From positions 1-64,000 of the forward strand of contig NZ_FUYC01000006.1 of assembly GCF_900167125.1 (NCBI RefSeq): a DNA stretch of 64,000 nt, written 5' to 3'. Origin of the DNA: Paucidesulfovibrio gracilis DSM 16080. GTDB lineage: Bacteria; Desulfobacterota; Desulfovibrionia; Desulfovibrionales; Desulfovibrionaceae. The notes under the pieces were generated by a model, which worked only from the letters and a program-made list of their open reading frames with translations, was not told the origin of the DNA and did not search any database. Made by a program: the position numbers and the translations under genes. This document shows, piece after piece, positions 47,091 through 55,555 of this stretch (position 1 is its first letter; every line of letters begins with the position of its first letter).

Positions 47091-48362
47091 TTATTCCGGG
47101 GTCGGACACACGGAGCAGGCCAACTGATTACGGCCGGACTGCTTGGCTTGGTAGAGCATGGTATCCGCGTCCTTGAGCATGTCTTCCAGGCTTTCCCCCG
47201 GGGTGTCCGCAAGTCCGGCACTGGCAGTGTAGGCTACCTCTCCTTTTTCCGTGGGGACGGATGCCCCGGCAACCTCCTGCAGAAAGGCTTCCAGCCCGGG
47301 ACGAACCTGCGCCGTGCTCACGCCAGGGAGCAGCAGGGCAAACTCTTCTCCACCATACCGGCAAACCAGCCCGTTGCGGCCGAACCGGTCCGAGAGCCGT
47401 AAGGCGAAATTCTTCAGCACCTGATCTCCCACGTTGTGGCCGTACTGGTCGTTGATGCGTTTAAAATGGTCCAGGTCGAGGATCACGGCCTGGAGCGGAT
47501 AGCCGCGCTTCACGGCTTCGGCATGGGTGGTTCGGGCGCGGCGGATGAAATGGTAGCGGTTGGGCAGCCCGGTGAGGTAGTCGTTTTCCGCCATGCGTTT
47601 GATGGTATCCAGGTATTCCAAAATTTCCATGTTTTGCCGGATGCGGCAGTGGAATTCCTCCACCAGAAAGGGCTTGCGCAAAAAGTCGTTGGCCCCGGAT
47701 TTGATGAAGCGGGCGGAGATGAGCGGGCTGTTCTCTGCGGAAAGGCCCACGATGGCCAGCCGCTGGCGGGGGCGGAAGGAACGCACCTCGCGTACCAGTT
47801 CCACGCCGCTCAGTCCCGGCATGCTGAAATCCGTGACCATCAAGCGGATGTCCGCGTGTTGCCGCAGCATGGTCAACGCCTGTTCCCCGTCCTCGGCCTC
47901 CAGAACCTGGTAAAGGTGGGTGCGCAGAAGATCCGAAACCAGTGTGCGCGCCGAAGCCGAGTCGTCCACCACGAGGATCTTTACCTCGCGGTTGCGGCGC
48001 AGCCGTTCCAGGGCCGCCAAAATTTCGTTCAGGCTGTCCGGTCCCTCCTTGAGCACGTAGTCCACCACGTTTTTGGACATAACCACATCGCGCACGCCTT
48101 CACTGAATTCCCCCGTGAACACGATGGACGGGATGCCCTGGCGCACGAAATAGTCCACCACCTCGCCCCTGGGCGAATCCGGCAGGTGCAGATCCAGCAG
48201 CGCCGCAAACAGTCCTTTTCCCTGGGCGTCGAGGAACGCTTTGGCTTCCTTATAGGACGTCACGCAATCCACACGGAATCCGCCTTCCTCCTCGAGCTTG
48301 CGGCGTACCACCGAGGCGAAGAACGGACTGTCTTCCACCATAAGAATATGTTTATCCGGCAT
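47091..48362 (-). CDS. Dual-receiver diguanylate cyclase
   Basis: A 423-residue soluble protein with two receiver domains and a GGDEF domain. Receiver 1 (residues 5-120) has LMVEDSPFF, phospho-Asp in LLDLHLPD, VFTGE and VLKEG; receiver 2 (about 128-245) has ILVVDDSASART, TDFSMPG and KPF. Both look phosphorylatable. The GGDEF domain has LTGLPNRYHFI, LDLDHFKRIND and the active site CRYGGEEFALLLPG, so it should make cyclic di-GMP. The allosteric RxxD site before GGEEF is replaced by GRNG, hence no classical product inhibition. The layout is like PleD. Start ATG 48362 follows a G-rich site. Confidence 0.93.
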   Translation of the reverse strand: MPDKHILMVEDSPFFASVVRRKLEEEGGFRVDCVTSYKEAKAFLDAQGKGLFAALLDLHLPDSPRGEVVDYFVRQGIPSIVFTGEFSEGVRDVVMSKNVVDYVLKEGPDSLNEILAALERLRRNREVKILVVDDSASARTLVSDLLRTHLYQVLEAEDGEQALTMLRQHADIRLMVTDFSMPGLSGVELVREVRSFRPRQRLAIVGLSAENSPLISARFIKSGANDFLRKPFLVEEFHCRIRQNMEILEYLDTIKRMAENDYLTGLPNRYHFIRRARTTHAEAVKRGYPLQAVILDLDHFKRINDQYGHNVGDQVLKNFALRLSDRFGRNGLVCRYGGEEFALLLPGVSTAQVRPGLEAFLQEVAGASVPTEKGEVAYTASAGLADTPGESLEDMLKDADTMLYQAKQSGRNQLACSVCPTPE

Positions 48363-48476
48363 GAGTTCCCCCCGTGATCAAATCGTTGAATGCTCAGTAT
48401 ACACAGGTTCGCGGAAAAAGGTCCATGCCAAAGAATCATGGCGTGAATCTTGGTGTTTCGCGGGGCGGACCGGTCG

Positions 48477-48518
48477 CTCCGGTTGACAAATCCACGGATT
48501 CAGTGGACACAACCGGAG
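48477..48518. promoter_or_regulatory. Long inverted repeat upstream of the zinc-ribbon gene
   Basis: CTCCGGTTG pairs with CAACCGGAG, and within it TCCAC pairs with GTGGA, leaving a 7-nt loop. It is 22 nt before the start of the next gene, in the divergent space 48363-48540. A TTGACA lies inside it, so it may overlap a promoter. It could be an operator or a leader hairpin. Confidence 0.45.
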
Positions 48519-48540
48519 TCAATTTGCATCGGAGGTTCTT

Positions 48541-48804
48541 ATGCCCATATATGAGTTTCAATGCCGGGATTGCGGCAAAGAGTTTGAGGAAATCGTGCTC
48601 GGCGCGGACGAGACCGTAACCTGCCCGGAATGCGGGTCCACGGCCACACAGCAACTTATTTCCCGCTGCGGGTTCAAGACCGGCGGGGGAGCGCCCGCCT
48701 CTGACGGTGGCGAGGCCGCCGAATCCAAGCCCCAGTATCGCGGTATCGGCTCCAGTGCCGGTTGCGCCGGATGCAGCGGCGGCAACTGTTCCTCCTGCGG
48801 CTGA
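48541..48804 (+). CDS. FmdB-type zinc-ribbon protein
   Basis: An 87-residue protein beginning MPIYEFQCRDCGKEFEEIV, with CPECGSTATQQLISRCGF; this is the CxxC...CxxC zinc ribbon of the FmdB (putative regulatory) family. The tail is Gly/Ser/Cys-rich (GCAGCSGGNCSSCG), giving further metal-binding cysteines. GGAGG precedes ATG 48541. The role is unknown; a metal- or RNA-linked function is often assumed. It is followed by hemC after 44 nt. Confidence 0.88.
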   Translation: MPIYEFQCRDCGKEFEEIVLGADETVTCPECGSTATQQLISRCGFKTGGGAPASDGGEAAESKPQYRGIGSSAGCAGCSGGNCSSCG

Positions 48805-48848
48805 TCCGGGCCGTTTCGAACTCACCAAACCCGTAAGGATTTTGTTTC

Positions 48849-49778
48849 ATGCAGAGCATTGTCATCGCCACCAGGGGCAGCAAACTCGCCCTGTGGCAGG
48901 CGGAGCACGTCAGCAGTCTCCTGCGTCAGCGTCATGCCGGGCTGGAGGTCCAGCTCCTCAAGATCAAGACCAAAGGCGATAAGATTCTGGACGTTCCACT
49001 GGCCAAGGTGGGCGGCAAAGGATTGTTCGTCAAGGAGATTGAGGAAGCCCTTCTGGACGGCCGGGCCGACATCGCCGTGCATTCCATGAAGGATGTACCC
49101 ACGCAACTGCCCGAGGGTTTGGTGGTGGACGTTATTCCCGAGCGGGAAGCCTTCACGGATACGTTGTGTTCCGTGCGCTACGACGGGCTGGACGAACTGC
49201 CTGAGGGCGCTGTGGTGGGAACCAGCAGCCTGCGCCGCCAATCCCAGATTCTGGCGATGCGCCCGGACCTGAAGGTGGAAACCCTGCGCGGCAATCTGGA
49301 AACCCGCATGGGCAAGCTCCTGGACGGTCAGTACGACGCCATTATTCTGGCCACGGCCGGTCTGGTGCGTTTGGAAGTGAGTGCGCCCAAGATGCAGGAG
49401 CTGGGACCGCCCCACTTCCTGCCCGCCGTGGCCCAAGGCGCTCTGGGCATTGAGTACCGCCGCGAGGATGCCGAGGTGCGCGAGGCTATCGCCTTCATGC
49501 ACCACAAGGAGTCTTCCATCCATGTTTGGGCGGAGCGGGGATTTCTCACCGGCTTGGACGGCGGTTGCCAGGTTCCCATTGCGGCCTGGTCCGAACGGCT
49601 GGGCCAGGGCCGGGTGCGGCTCACTGGATTTGTGGCCGACGTGGACGGCACCAACCCCATCCGCATGGTGGAGGAGGGCGACGAGTCCGAAGCCTGGGAC
49701 ATCGGCACCCGTTTGGCGGATCGCGTTCTGGACGCGGGCGGCAAGGAGATTCTGGACCGCGTCTACGGACGGGACTGA
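48849..49778 (+). CDS. hemC: Porphobilinogen deaminase
   Basis: A 309-residue enzyme assembling hydroxymethylbilane from four porphobilinogens. It begins [18 protein letters not shown] and has [43 protein letters not shown] and [13 protein letters not shown]. The dipyrromethane cofactor Cys is in [12 protein letters not shown]. It is needed for heme, siroheme and cobalamin. It stands apart from the hemL group 18 kb away. Confidence 0.97.
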   Translation: MQSIVIATRGSKLALWQAEHVSSLLRQRHAGLEVQLLKIKTKGDKILDVPLAKVGGKGLFVKEIEEALLDGRADIAVHSMKDVPTQLPEGLVVDVIPEREAFTDTLCSVRYDGLDELPEGAVVGTSSLRRQSQILAMRPDLKVETLRGNLETRMGKLLDGQYDAIILATAGLVRLEVSAPKMQELGPPHFLPAVAQGALGIEYRREDAEVREAIAFMHHKESSIHVWAERGFLTGLDGGCQVPIAAWSERLGQGRVRLTGFVADVDGTNPIRMVEEGDESEAWDIGTRLADRVLDAGGKEILDRVYGRD

Positions 49779-50311
49779 TCCGGCGCGTCGGGATCGTTTG
49801 CTCCGGCAAAGAAGGCACATGCAGCAATCCCGTGCAGAGCGATTCCCGGACCGGAACGCGGTGCGCGACCTGTAGCGCCCCCGGGGTAGGTCCGCATCGG
49901 CTCGGGAGCACTTGGCCGGGAGTATATGGCCGGGAGTATATGGCCTGAACTTTCGGAGCGTGGATGCCCTGCGTGGCCAGGTTTCGGAAGCTCGGTACGC
50001 CCCGGCCTATGGATCCGGAAAGCGGCCATGCGGATTGCTGCGTGCTTTCTGTCTCCCGCTGCGCGGTAGGTTTGGCTCTGCTCCGGTGTTCTGACTGTTT
50101 TTCCAGATTCTTTTTCCTTTCCACTGTTTTCCGGCCCTTCCAGCGGCAGATGCTTGCCTTGGGGGGCCGACTGTTGTGGTGCGCCGTTTGCTCGGGACAT
50201 TGCCGCTTCTGCCTTGCCGGGCCGGGGTACGGGCGTCTGTCAAAAAATTTTTATACAAATTTTTCAGGCGAGATCAGCGGGTTGGGTAGGGTAAAATATC
50301 GTGTTGGCGAA
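49779..50311. other. Long intergenic region without a gene
   Basis: About 530 bp. It includes a 14-bp tandem duplication, GGCCGGGAGTATAT twice at 49914-49941, and an A/T palindrome (AAAAATTT...AAATTTTT) near 50240-50265. Open frames on the minus strand overlap hemC or lack a ribosome binding site and look spurious. I see no tRNA or known RNA. Confidence 0.45.
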
Positions 50312-50317
50312 TATGCC

Positions 50318-50344
50318 TAAAGAAATCTGCGGCTCATCCGATAC
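50318..50344 (+). promoter_or_regulatory. Sigma-28 (FliA) type promoter
   Basis: TAAA at 50318-50321, 15 nt spacer, then TCCGATAC at 50337-50344. The FliA consensus is TAAA, N15, GCCGATAA, so the spacing is exact and six of eight -10 bases match. It lies 59 bp before a small ORF with its own GGAGG and a downstream terminator. Confidence 0.7.
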
Positions 50345-50403
50345 AGCATGCAGAGGTCGGCGGGGGAACCAAGGCCGGCCAAGGAGAACAAGGAGGTATC
50401 TTC

Positions 50404-50628
50404 ATGGAACTGAACAGCGTATCCACCCCGGTACCCCAGACTCCGACGAACAGTGATCGGAGCGGGCAAGCCGACATGATGAAGGACATTCGCAAGGCCA
50501 GGTTGCAGCGTCAGGTCATGGCGGACCCGTCCCTCGCGTCCAAGCTGGTGTCTGTGGAGGCCACGGCCACGTATAATGCCAGCGGAAATCTGGTGCAGGC
50601 CGTGGGAGGGAACCTTGGTGATGTCTGA
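50404..50628 (+). CDS. Small putative motility-associated protein
   Basis: A 74-residue protein with no recognised domain: a polar N-terminus (LNSVSTPVPQTPTNSD), a basic helix (MMKDIRKARLQRQVMAD), then AKLVSVEATATYNASGNLVQAVG-like text near the end. GGAGG stands 7 bases before ATG 50404. Its promoter is of the sigma-28 type and a terminator follows, so it is a monocistronic late flagellar-class gene by inference. It recalls short YjfB-type putative motility proteins but is not clearly one of them. Confidence 0.65.
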   Translation: MELNSVSTPVPQTPTNSDRSGQADMMKDIRKARLQRQVMADPSLASKLVSVEATATYNASGNLVQAVGGNLGDV

Positions 50629-50650
50629 ATCAAAGGTTCCTGGGACATGA

Positions 50651-50690
50651 ACCGCCCGGTCGAGCGTTCGGCCGGGCGGTTTGCATTTTG
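50651..50690 (+). terminator. Terminator of the small motility-class gene
   Basis: ACCGCCCGG pairs with CCGGGCGGT, followed by TTGCATTTTG. Confidence 0.85.
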
Positions 50691-50695
50691 CGGGG

Positions 50696-51763
50696 CTAGT
50701 CGCCTTCAGCGACGCCGGCCTCGTCGAACGTGGCCATGGTATTGAAGATGTCCGCTGCCGAGCGCAGCAGGAAGAGCGCCACGGCCGCACCAGTCCCCTC
50801 GCCGAGCCGGAAGCCAAGATCCAGCAGGGGATCCCCGCCGAGTCCGCGTACGGCCGCAGCATACCCTGGCTCCGCTGAACTATGGCTGAGTACGGCGTAA
50901 TCCGCCACATGCGGACAAAATTTCCAGGCCGAAACATAGGCCGCCGTGGAGATGAACCCGTCTACAAGAATCATCTGTCGATTGGCTGCACCGCCCAGAA
51001 TCAGCCCGGCCAGCACCGCCAGCTCGAATCCACCCAATGCCGCGAGCACGCGCAAGGGGTCACGGCTGGACACGGCGTCGGTATTGACGGCCAGGGCGCG
51101 CTGGATAGCGTCGATCTTTCGGGCCACGCCCTCGCTGCCCAGGCCGGTTCCCGGACCGGTGATGTCCTGCGGTTTAAGGCCGAGATGGGCGCAATACAGG
51201 GCCGTGGACGGGGTGGTGTTGGCAATGCCCATGTCCCCGGTGAGCAGGGTACGGATGCCGTCGGCCCTGGCCTGGTCCGCGAGTTGCGCGCCGAATAGCA
51301 GGGCGCGTTCGCAGGTGGTCTCGTCCATGGCCGGACCCTGCGTAAAATTATTCGTGCCGTCCCCAAGTTTGTACTGGATCAGGTCCGGATGCTGGTCAAA
51401 GAGCGGGCCGGCCACGCCCGCGTTGACCACGTACAGCTCCGCGCCCACGGTGCGGGCCAGCACGTTGATGCCTGCGCCTCCGTTCAGAAAATTGAGCACC
51501 ATCTGCCGGGTCACTTCCTGAGGAAAGGCGCTGACTCCTTCCCGGGCCACGCCGTGGTCGCCCGCCACGGTGAAGATGCGGGCCGGATCAGCGGCCGGGG
51601 CTTCGCCCCCACGGGCCATGTACATCTTGAGAGCCAATTCCTCGAGGCGGCCGAGGCTGCCCTTGGGCTTGGTGAGGTTGTCGAGCCGGGCCTGACCTGG
51701 TTCGCGCAGGGCCGGGTCAGCCGGGGAAATGGAGTGCAAGAGTTGGCGCAAGGAATCCGTCAT
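50696..51763 (-). CDS. cobT: Nicotinate-nucleotide-dimethylbenzimidazole phosphoribosyltransferase
   Basis: A 355-residue enzyme that activates the lower ligand base of cobalamin. The pattern is plain: ARLDNLTKPKGSLGRLEELA; FTVAGDHGVAREGVSAFPQEVT; FLNGGAGINVLARTVGAELYVVNAGV; LTGDMGIANTTPSTAL; and LDLGFRLGEGTGAAVAL near the end. ATG 51763 follows CAGGAGAACACG. It lies 22 kb from cbiD/cobL/cobM, transcribed alone. Confidence 0.95.
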   Translation of the reverse strand: MTDSLRQLLHSISPADPALREPGQARLDNLTKPKGSLGRLEELALKMYMARGGEAPAADPARIFTVAGDHGVAREGVSAFPQEVTRQMVLNFLNGGAGINVLARTVGAELYVVNAGVAGPLFDQHPDLIQYKLGDGTNNFTQGPAMDETTCERALLFGAQLADQARADGIRTLLTGDMGIANTTPSTALYCAHLGLKPQDITGPGTGLGSEGVARKIDAIQRALAVNTDAVSSRDPLRVLAALGGFELAVLAGLILGGAANRQMILVDGFISTAAYVSAWKFCPHVADYAVLSHSSAEPGYAAAVRGLGGDPLLDLGFRLGEGTGAAVALFLLRSAADIFNTMATFDEAGVAEGD

Positions 51764-51973
51764 AACGTGTTCTCCTGATGTGTTGAATGGCCGAGGATGT
51801 ACACCGGTGCGATACGGCTTGGCAATCCGGGAGACCGGATGTCGTGTCGGCGGGTGCGGGCTTGTCAGACCGTGGAAAACATGCAATTCGCTGGTGTGGC
51901 GTGTCCTGGATGGCGGAAGCCTGGAAGATGGTACTGGATTCGCCGGATTCAGAGCCGAATCGGAAAAAACGTA

Positions 51974-52834
51974 ATGCAACAACCCATGACCGACAAACCG
52001 CTTTGCCTCATCCATGCCAATTGCCAGGGCGAACCACTGGCCGAATGCTTGCGCCGCGTACCCGGATTCGGCGATCTGTTTGAGGTGCGTCTGTATACCA
52101 ACTATATTCGCGAACCAGTGCCGGAAGCGGACCTTTCGCGGTGCGCCGTGTTTTTGTATCAGCCCTTGCGGGATGAGGCGATCTGGGGAGAGCTGACCTC
52201 GGCCCGGTTGCTGGAACGCCTGCCGGCAGGTGCCGGGAGCGTGGCGATCCCAAGCATGTTTTTTCGGTTGTACTGGCCGTTTTGGCGGGGCGGCGGGGCG
52301 TTTGAATCCTCCCATGTCGTCCTGGACAGATTGCTGCGGGAAGGATTGCCAAAAACGGACTTGCTGCGCGTCTTTCTGCGGGGCCGTGTGCTGCCCGGCG
52401 CGGAAATCGAGCGGGTCACGAATCAGTCCCTGGCCCGGGAACGAGCCAAGGAACAGCTCACGCCCATCAAGTACGTGGACTGGGTCTGCGATCATTTTCG
52501 GGAGCGTCTGCTCCTGAACCAAGTCAACCATCCGGGGCATGAGCTGCTCTGCCATGTGGCCCGGGAGGTTTTGCGGCTGTTGGACGTGGCCGAACCGGAC
52601 GGCGGTGTGGAACCGCTGGTGCCGGAGCTGCATCCGGAATTCCGCATGCCCGTGCATCCCGTGGTGGCCGCCCATTGGGGACTGGCCTTTGCGGATGAGA
52701 GCACGCGTTATCCCGTGTACGGTCGGAAGCTGACCTTTGCGGAGTATGCGGAGGAATACGTCAATGCCCGGCTGCTGGGTATTGACGACTTCATTACCTA
52801 CCTGCGGGCCCGTGCAACGACGGCGGACCACTGA
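51974..52834 (+). CDS. WcbI-like polysaccharide-associated protein
   Basis: A 286-residue protein whose start LCLIHANCQGEPLAECLRRVPGF matches the WcbI pattern (putative acetyltransferase involved in capsule or other surface polysaccharides). The middle contains YTNYIREPVPEADLSRCAVFLYQPL and IPSMFFRLYWPFWR. The ribosome binding site is weak for both ATG 51974 and ATG 51989, so the first 15 nt are uncertain. It is bounded by cobT (divergent) and the YkgJ-type gene (convergent, 41 nt overlap). The true substrate is not established. Confidence 0.72.
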   Translation: MQQPMTDKPLCLIHANCQGEPLAECLRRVPGFGDLFEVRLYTNYIREPVPEADLSRCAVFLYQPLRDEAIWGELTSARLLERLPAGAGSVAIPSMFFRLYWPFWRGGGAFESSHVVLDRLLREGLPKTDLLRVFLRGRVLPGAEIERVTNQSLARERAKEQLTPIKYVDWVCDHFRERLLLNQVNHPGHELLCHVAREVLRLLDVAEPDGGVEPLVPELHPEFRMPVHPVVAAHWGLAFADESTRYPVYGRKLTFAEYAEEYVNARLLGIDDFITYLRARATTADH

Positions 52835-53402
52835 CCAGCATTTCCGCCAGGGTCAGGTCCACCCGCGGCAGTTGCCGGATCTTGTTGCCCAAAAAGCCCA
52901 TCTCCAATTGCGCCAGGTCGCGGTACAGCGGGGTGCGGTCCAGCACAAAAACATCCTCGCGGTCTTTGGTCAGTTCCTGGGTGCGGTAGCAGCCCGCAAA
53001 TTGTATGCACGCCCCATTGGGTTTGACCAGCTTGTTGGGGACGCCGTGCATGCGGCAGATCATGAGCCGGTGGCGGTACATGCCGCAAAGTCCGTCGTCA
53101 TTGAGCGGACACATGATTCTGGGGCGGTTCCCAGCGGCCAGGTCGTTGCGGGCGCGGGCCACGTATTCTTCGGCCCGTTGCAGATAGGTATCCTTGCGCT
53201 CCTGGGGCAGTTGGTTCATGCCCTGCCAGAGGTAGGCCCATTCGATGTAGGTATGATGTTGAAAGTAGCTGGTACAGCAGTTGTTTTCACAGTTTTCACA
53301 GCTTAGCCCCACGTGTTGGGCCGCTTCGTCATAGGCGCTGACCATGCGGTCGTAGAGAGCGGCGAGCTTGCGAAAGGCTGCCTTGGGAGTCAATTTGTTC
53401 AT
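52794..53402 (-). CDS. YkgJ-type Fe/Zn-chelating Cys-cluster protein
   Basis: A 202-residue protein with a YkgJ/UPF0153-like cysteine cluster: LSCENCENNCCTSYFQHHTYIEW, CPLNDDGLCGMYRHRLMICRMHG and, near the end, ACIQFAGCYRTQEL. The eight to nine cysteines probably hold a metal centre. The function is unknown. Its ATG at 53402 overlaps the stop of the kinase gene (53399) by four bases, so the two are coupled. Confidence 0.82.
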   Translation of the reverse strand: MNKLTPKAAFRKLAALYDRMVSAYDEAAQHVGLSCENCENNCCTSYFQHHTYIEWAYLWQGMNQLPQERKDTYLQRAEEYVARARNDLAAGNRPRIMCPLNDDGLCGMYRHRLMICRMHGVPNKLVKPNGACIQFAGCYRTQELTKDREDVFVLDRTPLYRDLAQLEMGFLGNKIRQLPRVDLTLAEMLVSGPPSLHGPAGR

Positions 53403-53938
53403 CGTGATGGCCTGATTTGGTGTTCGGCGTCCAGCCAGTGCAGGATCTGGCGCACGGTTTCTTCGGGCGCGGGGGTGTCTGTGGCGAATTCCACGTCCGA
53501 GGCGTGGCGATAGAGGGGCAGGCGTTCGGCGTGCAGCTCGGCCTTGGTTTTGCCGCCAATGGCCAGTCCCCGGTTGGGGGCCGCGTCCACGCGTGCGGCA
53601 AAGGTTTCCGGTTCCACGTGCAGATGGACCACCGGACCCAGGGAGCGGATGCGTTCCACGGCGCGGGAGCCGTAGACCACACTGCCTCCGGTGGAGACGA
53701 TACAGCGCTGTATGCCCAGGTTGGCGACTTGATGTTCTTCCAATTCAAGAAATTTTTCCAGGCCCACGCTGTCCAGCAGATCCTGCAAGGGCATGGCGTA
53801 ATACGCCTCCAGAAGCTGGTCCGTGTCCACATGTGCCCAGTTCAGTTCGTTGGCCAGCAGGCGTCCCACCGTGGACTTACCGGCTCCGGCAATGCCCACG
53901 AGGGTCACGCAGCGGGTTTCGATGTCGGTTTCAGGCAC
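53399..53938 (-). CDS. Shikimate-kinase-family protein, possible homoserine kinase
   Basis: A 179-residue P-loop kinase of the shikimate kinase fold. Walker A is GIAGAGKSTVGRLLA and the Asp pair is HVDTDQLLE. The shikimate-binding Arg in the usual FRxxE is replaced: the segment reads GLEKFLELEEHQV, and the glycine triplet appears as STGGSVVYG. The C-terminal ERLPLYRHAS keeps the R-x-PLY pattern. GTG 53938 has GGAG upstream. In Desulfovibrio a shikimate-kinase-like homoserine kinase has been proposed; from recall, this gene fits that description better than AroK. Confidence 0.75.
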   Translation of the reverse strand: MPETDIETRCVTLVGIAGAGKSTVGRLLANELNWAHVDTDQLLEAYYAMPLQDLLDSVGLEKFLELEEHQVANLGIQRCIVSTGGSVVYGSRAVERIRSLGPVVHLHVEPETFAARVDAAPNRGLAIGGKTKAELHAERLPLYRHASDVEFATDTPAPEETVRQILHWLDAEHQIRPSR

Positions 53939-54143
53939 GTTGTCATACTCCGGGGCGCGGGATTCGGCCCGGCAAGGGGCGCGGTCCCGTGCGGACTTGG
54001 CAGGCCGTGGAGCGGGATGCCGGATGGATCATAAGGAATCGGGCCGCCTGCGCAGCATTGCGCCCGCTTCGGTCCCGGATTCCTTTTTCCCGCATCGCGC
54101 GTAATCGGAAACGGCCTGCGTAAAAGGATTGTTCAACACCCGG

Positions 54144-54686
54144 TTATTTTGGGGTCACCAGGCAGACCTTGTCTTCGCTGTCCCGTTCGGCAACGCGCAC
54201 ATCCACATGCTCGTCGCCGTGGGTGACCACATGTTTGCCCACATAATCTGCCTGGATGGGCAGCTCGCGCAGCCCGGCGCGGTCGATGAGCACCAGCAGT
54301 TCCACCCGCCGCGGGCGACCATAGTCCAGCACGGCCTCCAGGGCGGCACGGATGGTGCGGCCGGAGTAGAGCACGTCGTCCACGAGCAGTATGCTGGTGT
54401 TTTCGATGTCGAACGGGATCTCCGTGCGGTTGATGCTGGGCTGGATGTTCAGGGTGGTCCAGTCGTCACGGTAGAGGTTGATGTCCAGCTTGCCCAGGGG
54501 AATGTCGCGGCCCAGGGAGCGGTCCAGGCGTGCCTTGAGCCGCAGAGCCAGGTCCGCGCCGCGCCGCTGGATGCCCAGGAGTACCAGGCGTTCATCGTCG
54601 CCCCGTCGCTCGGAAACTTCGGAAGCCAGGCGTTCCAGGGTGCGTTCCATGTCCCTGGACGAGAGGATGGTGCCGCATTCTTCCAT
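54144..54686 (-). CDS. pyrR: PyrR-type uracil phosphoribosyltransferase / pyrimidine regulator
   Basis: A 180-residue phosphoribosyltransferase. ATG 54686 (MEECGTILSS) follows AAGGGGAAG. PRPP-binding loop: ILLVDDVLYSGRTIRAALEA. Other PyrR marks: LVLLGIQRRGADLALRLKARL and ELPIQADYVGKHVVT. PyrR binds pyr mRNA in Gram-positives; in Deltaproteobacteria its regulatory role is not shown, so uracil salvage is the safe reading. It is followed by a 205-bp gap that holds an inverted repeat (GGAATC/GATTCC near 54037-54085) and no gene. Confidence 0.9.
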   Translation of the reverse strand: MEECGTILSSRDMERTLERLASEVSERRGDDERLVLLGIQRRGADLALRLKARLDRSLGRDIPLGKLDINLYRDDWTTLNIQPSINRTEIPFDIENTSILLVDDVLYSGRTIRAALEAVLDYGRPRRVELLVLIDRAGLRELPIQADYVGKHVVTHGDEHVDVRVAERDSEDKVCLVTPK

Positions 54687-54782
54687 GATCACTTCCCCTT
54701 TTGCAGATGGAAAAAGGTTGTTTTGCGGTGCGGGAAGCAAAATGTCAAATCCGGGCCGCAGGGGGAGCCGGAATGCCGGACA

Positions 54783-55346
54783 TCAGAGATTCGGAACCAG
54801 GCTCCGGCGCACGAATTGGACGGCCTCGGGGTCGAAGTCGCTGTCCATGTCCGGCCAGTAGACCTTGAGCTGCATCACGCCCAGCAGCAGCGCCACCAGG
54901 GTTTTTGCCGTGGGGTCCACGTCCACCTCGCGGATCACGCCCATGTTCATGGAGCGGGTCATGCATTCGGTGAAGAATTCGTGCATGCGTTCGATGACCG
55001 AGGTCATGGATTGCTTGGACGGGGAGAGCAGGGCGTAGGAACTGAGCACGATCTTGAGGTCGGCCAGGTTGTCCGAGGCAAAGCGGACATGGCCGTGCAG
55101 GATGCGCTCAATGGTGCCGTGGTCCCCGTCGCGGGCGGAGCGCAGGGTTTGCAGGAACTCGGAATATTTATCGTCCAGCTCCTGCAGGATTTGCAGGAGA
55201 ATGGCTTCTTTATTTTCAAAGTGCCGGTAGATGGTGCCTTCGGAAATGCCGGCGCGTTTGGCCAGGGCCGCCGTGGTGGTGCCGTGATATCCGATTTCGG
55301 AGATCATGCTCCGGGCGATGTCCAGGATTCTGTCTTTGGTTTTCAT
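54783..55346 (-). CDS. TetR-family transcriptional regulator
   Basis: A 187-residue repressor-type regulator. The N-terminal helix-turn-helix is standard: ILDIARSMISEIGYHGTTTAALAKRAGISEGTIYRHFENKEAILL. The C-terminal ligand domain (YALLSPSKQSMTSVIERM) gives no clue to the effector. ATG 55346 follows GAGGACG. It is divergent from the selenoprotein gene; the interval holds ACCG/CGGT and GTCAA/TTGAC repeats beside a promoter, which may be its operator. Confidence 0.9.
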   Translation of the reverse strand: MKTKDRILDIARSMISEIGYHGTTTAALAKRAGISEGTIYRHFENKEAILLQILQELDDKYSEFLQTLRSARDGDHGTIERILHGHVRFASDNLADLKIVLSSYALLSPSKQSMTSVIERMHEFFTECMTRSMNMGVIREVDVDPTAKTLVALLLGVMQLKVYWPDMDSDFDPEAVQFVRRSLVPNL

Positions 55347-55479
55347 TGCCGTTCGTCCTCGTTGTGAAGCGGGGTGAGTAAGCCCCCGCCGTGGTCGAGG
55401 CAAGGAGTAGCGCACAAGGCATGGCCGGTCAATATCCAGAGGGCGCGGTTTCGCGGCGAACGCTGTTCCGTTGAAGTCA

Positions 55480-55524
55480 ACCGTTTCGGTCGTCATTGAC
55501 AAAGCTGATACGAGTTCTTATTTT
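55480..55524 (+). promoter_or_regulatory. Promoter of the selenoprotein gene with possible TetR operator
   Basis: TTGACA at 55496-55501, a 17-nt spacer, and TATTTT at 55519-55524 form a good sigma-70 promoter. Just upstream, ACCG-TTT-CGGT at 55480-55490 is an inverted repeat, also flanked by GTCAA and TTGAC. The divergent TetR gene makes it a plausible operator. Confidence 0.6.
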
Positions 55525-55555
55525 CCACTCTCAACAGCTATAAGGAGGATCACGA

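Noticed and set aside
49621-50200. Minus-strand frames in the gap after hemC
   Set aside because: They overlap hemC or lack a site, and show no family pattern.
50350-50403. A riboswitch-like text (GGGGGAACC) in the leader of the 74-residue gene
   Set aside because: It resembles one short block of c-di-AMP riboswitches but lacks the other conserved blocks, and the transcript start implied by the sigma-28 promoter leaves too little RNA.
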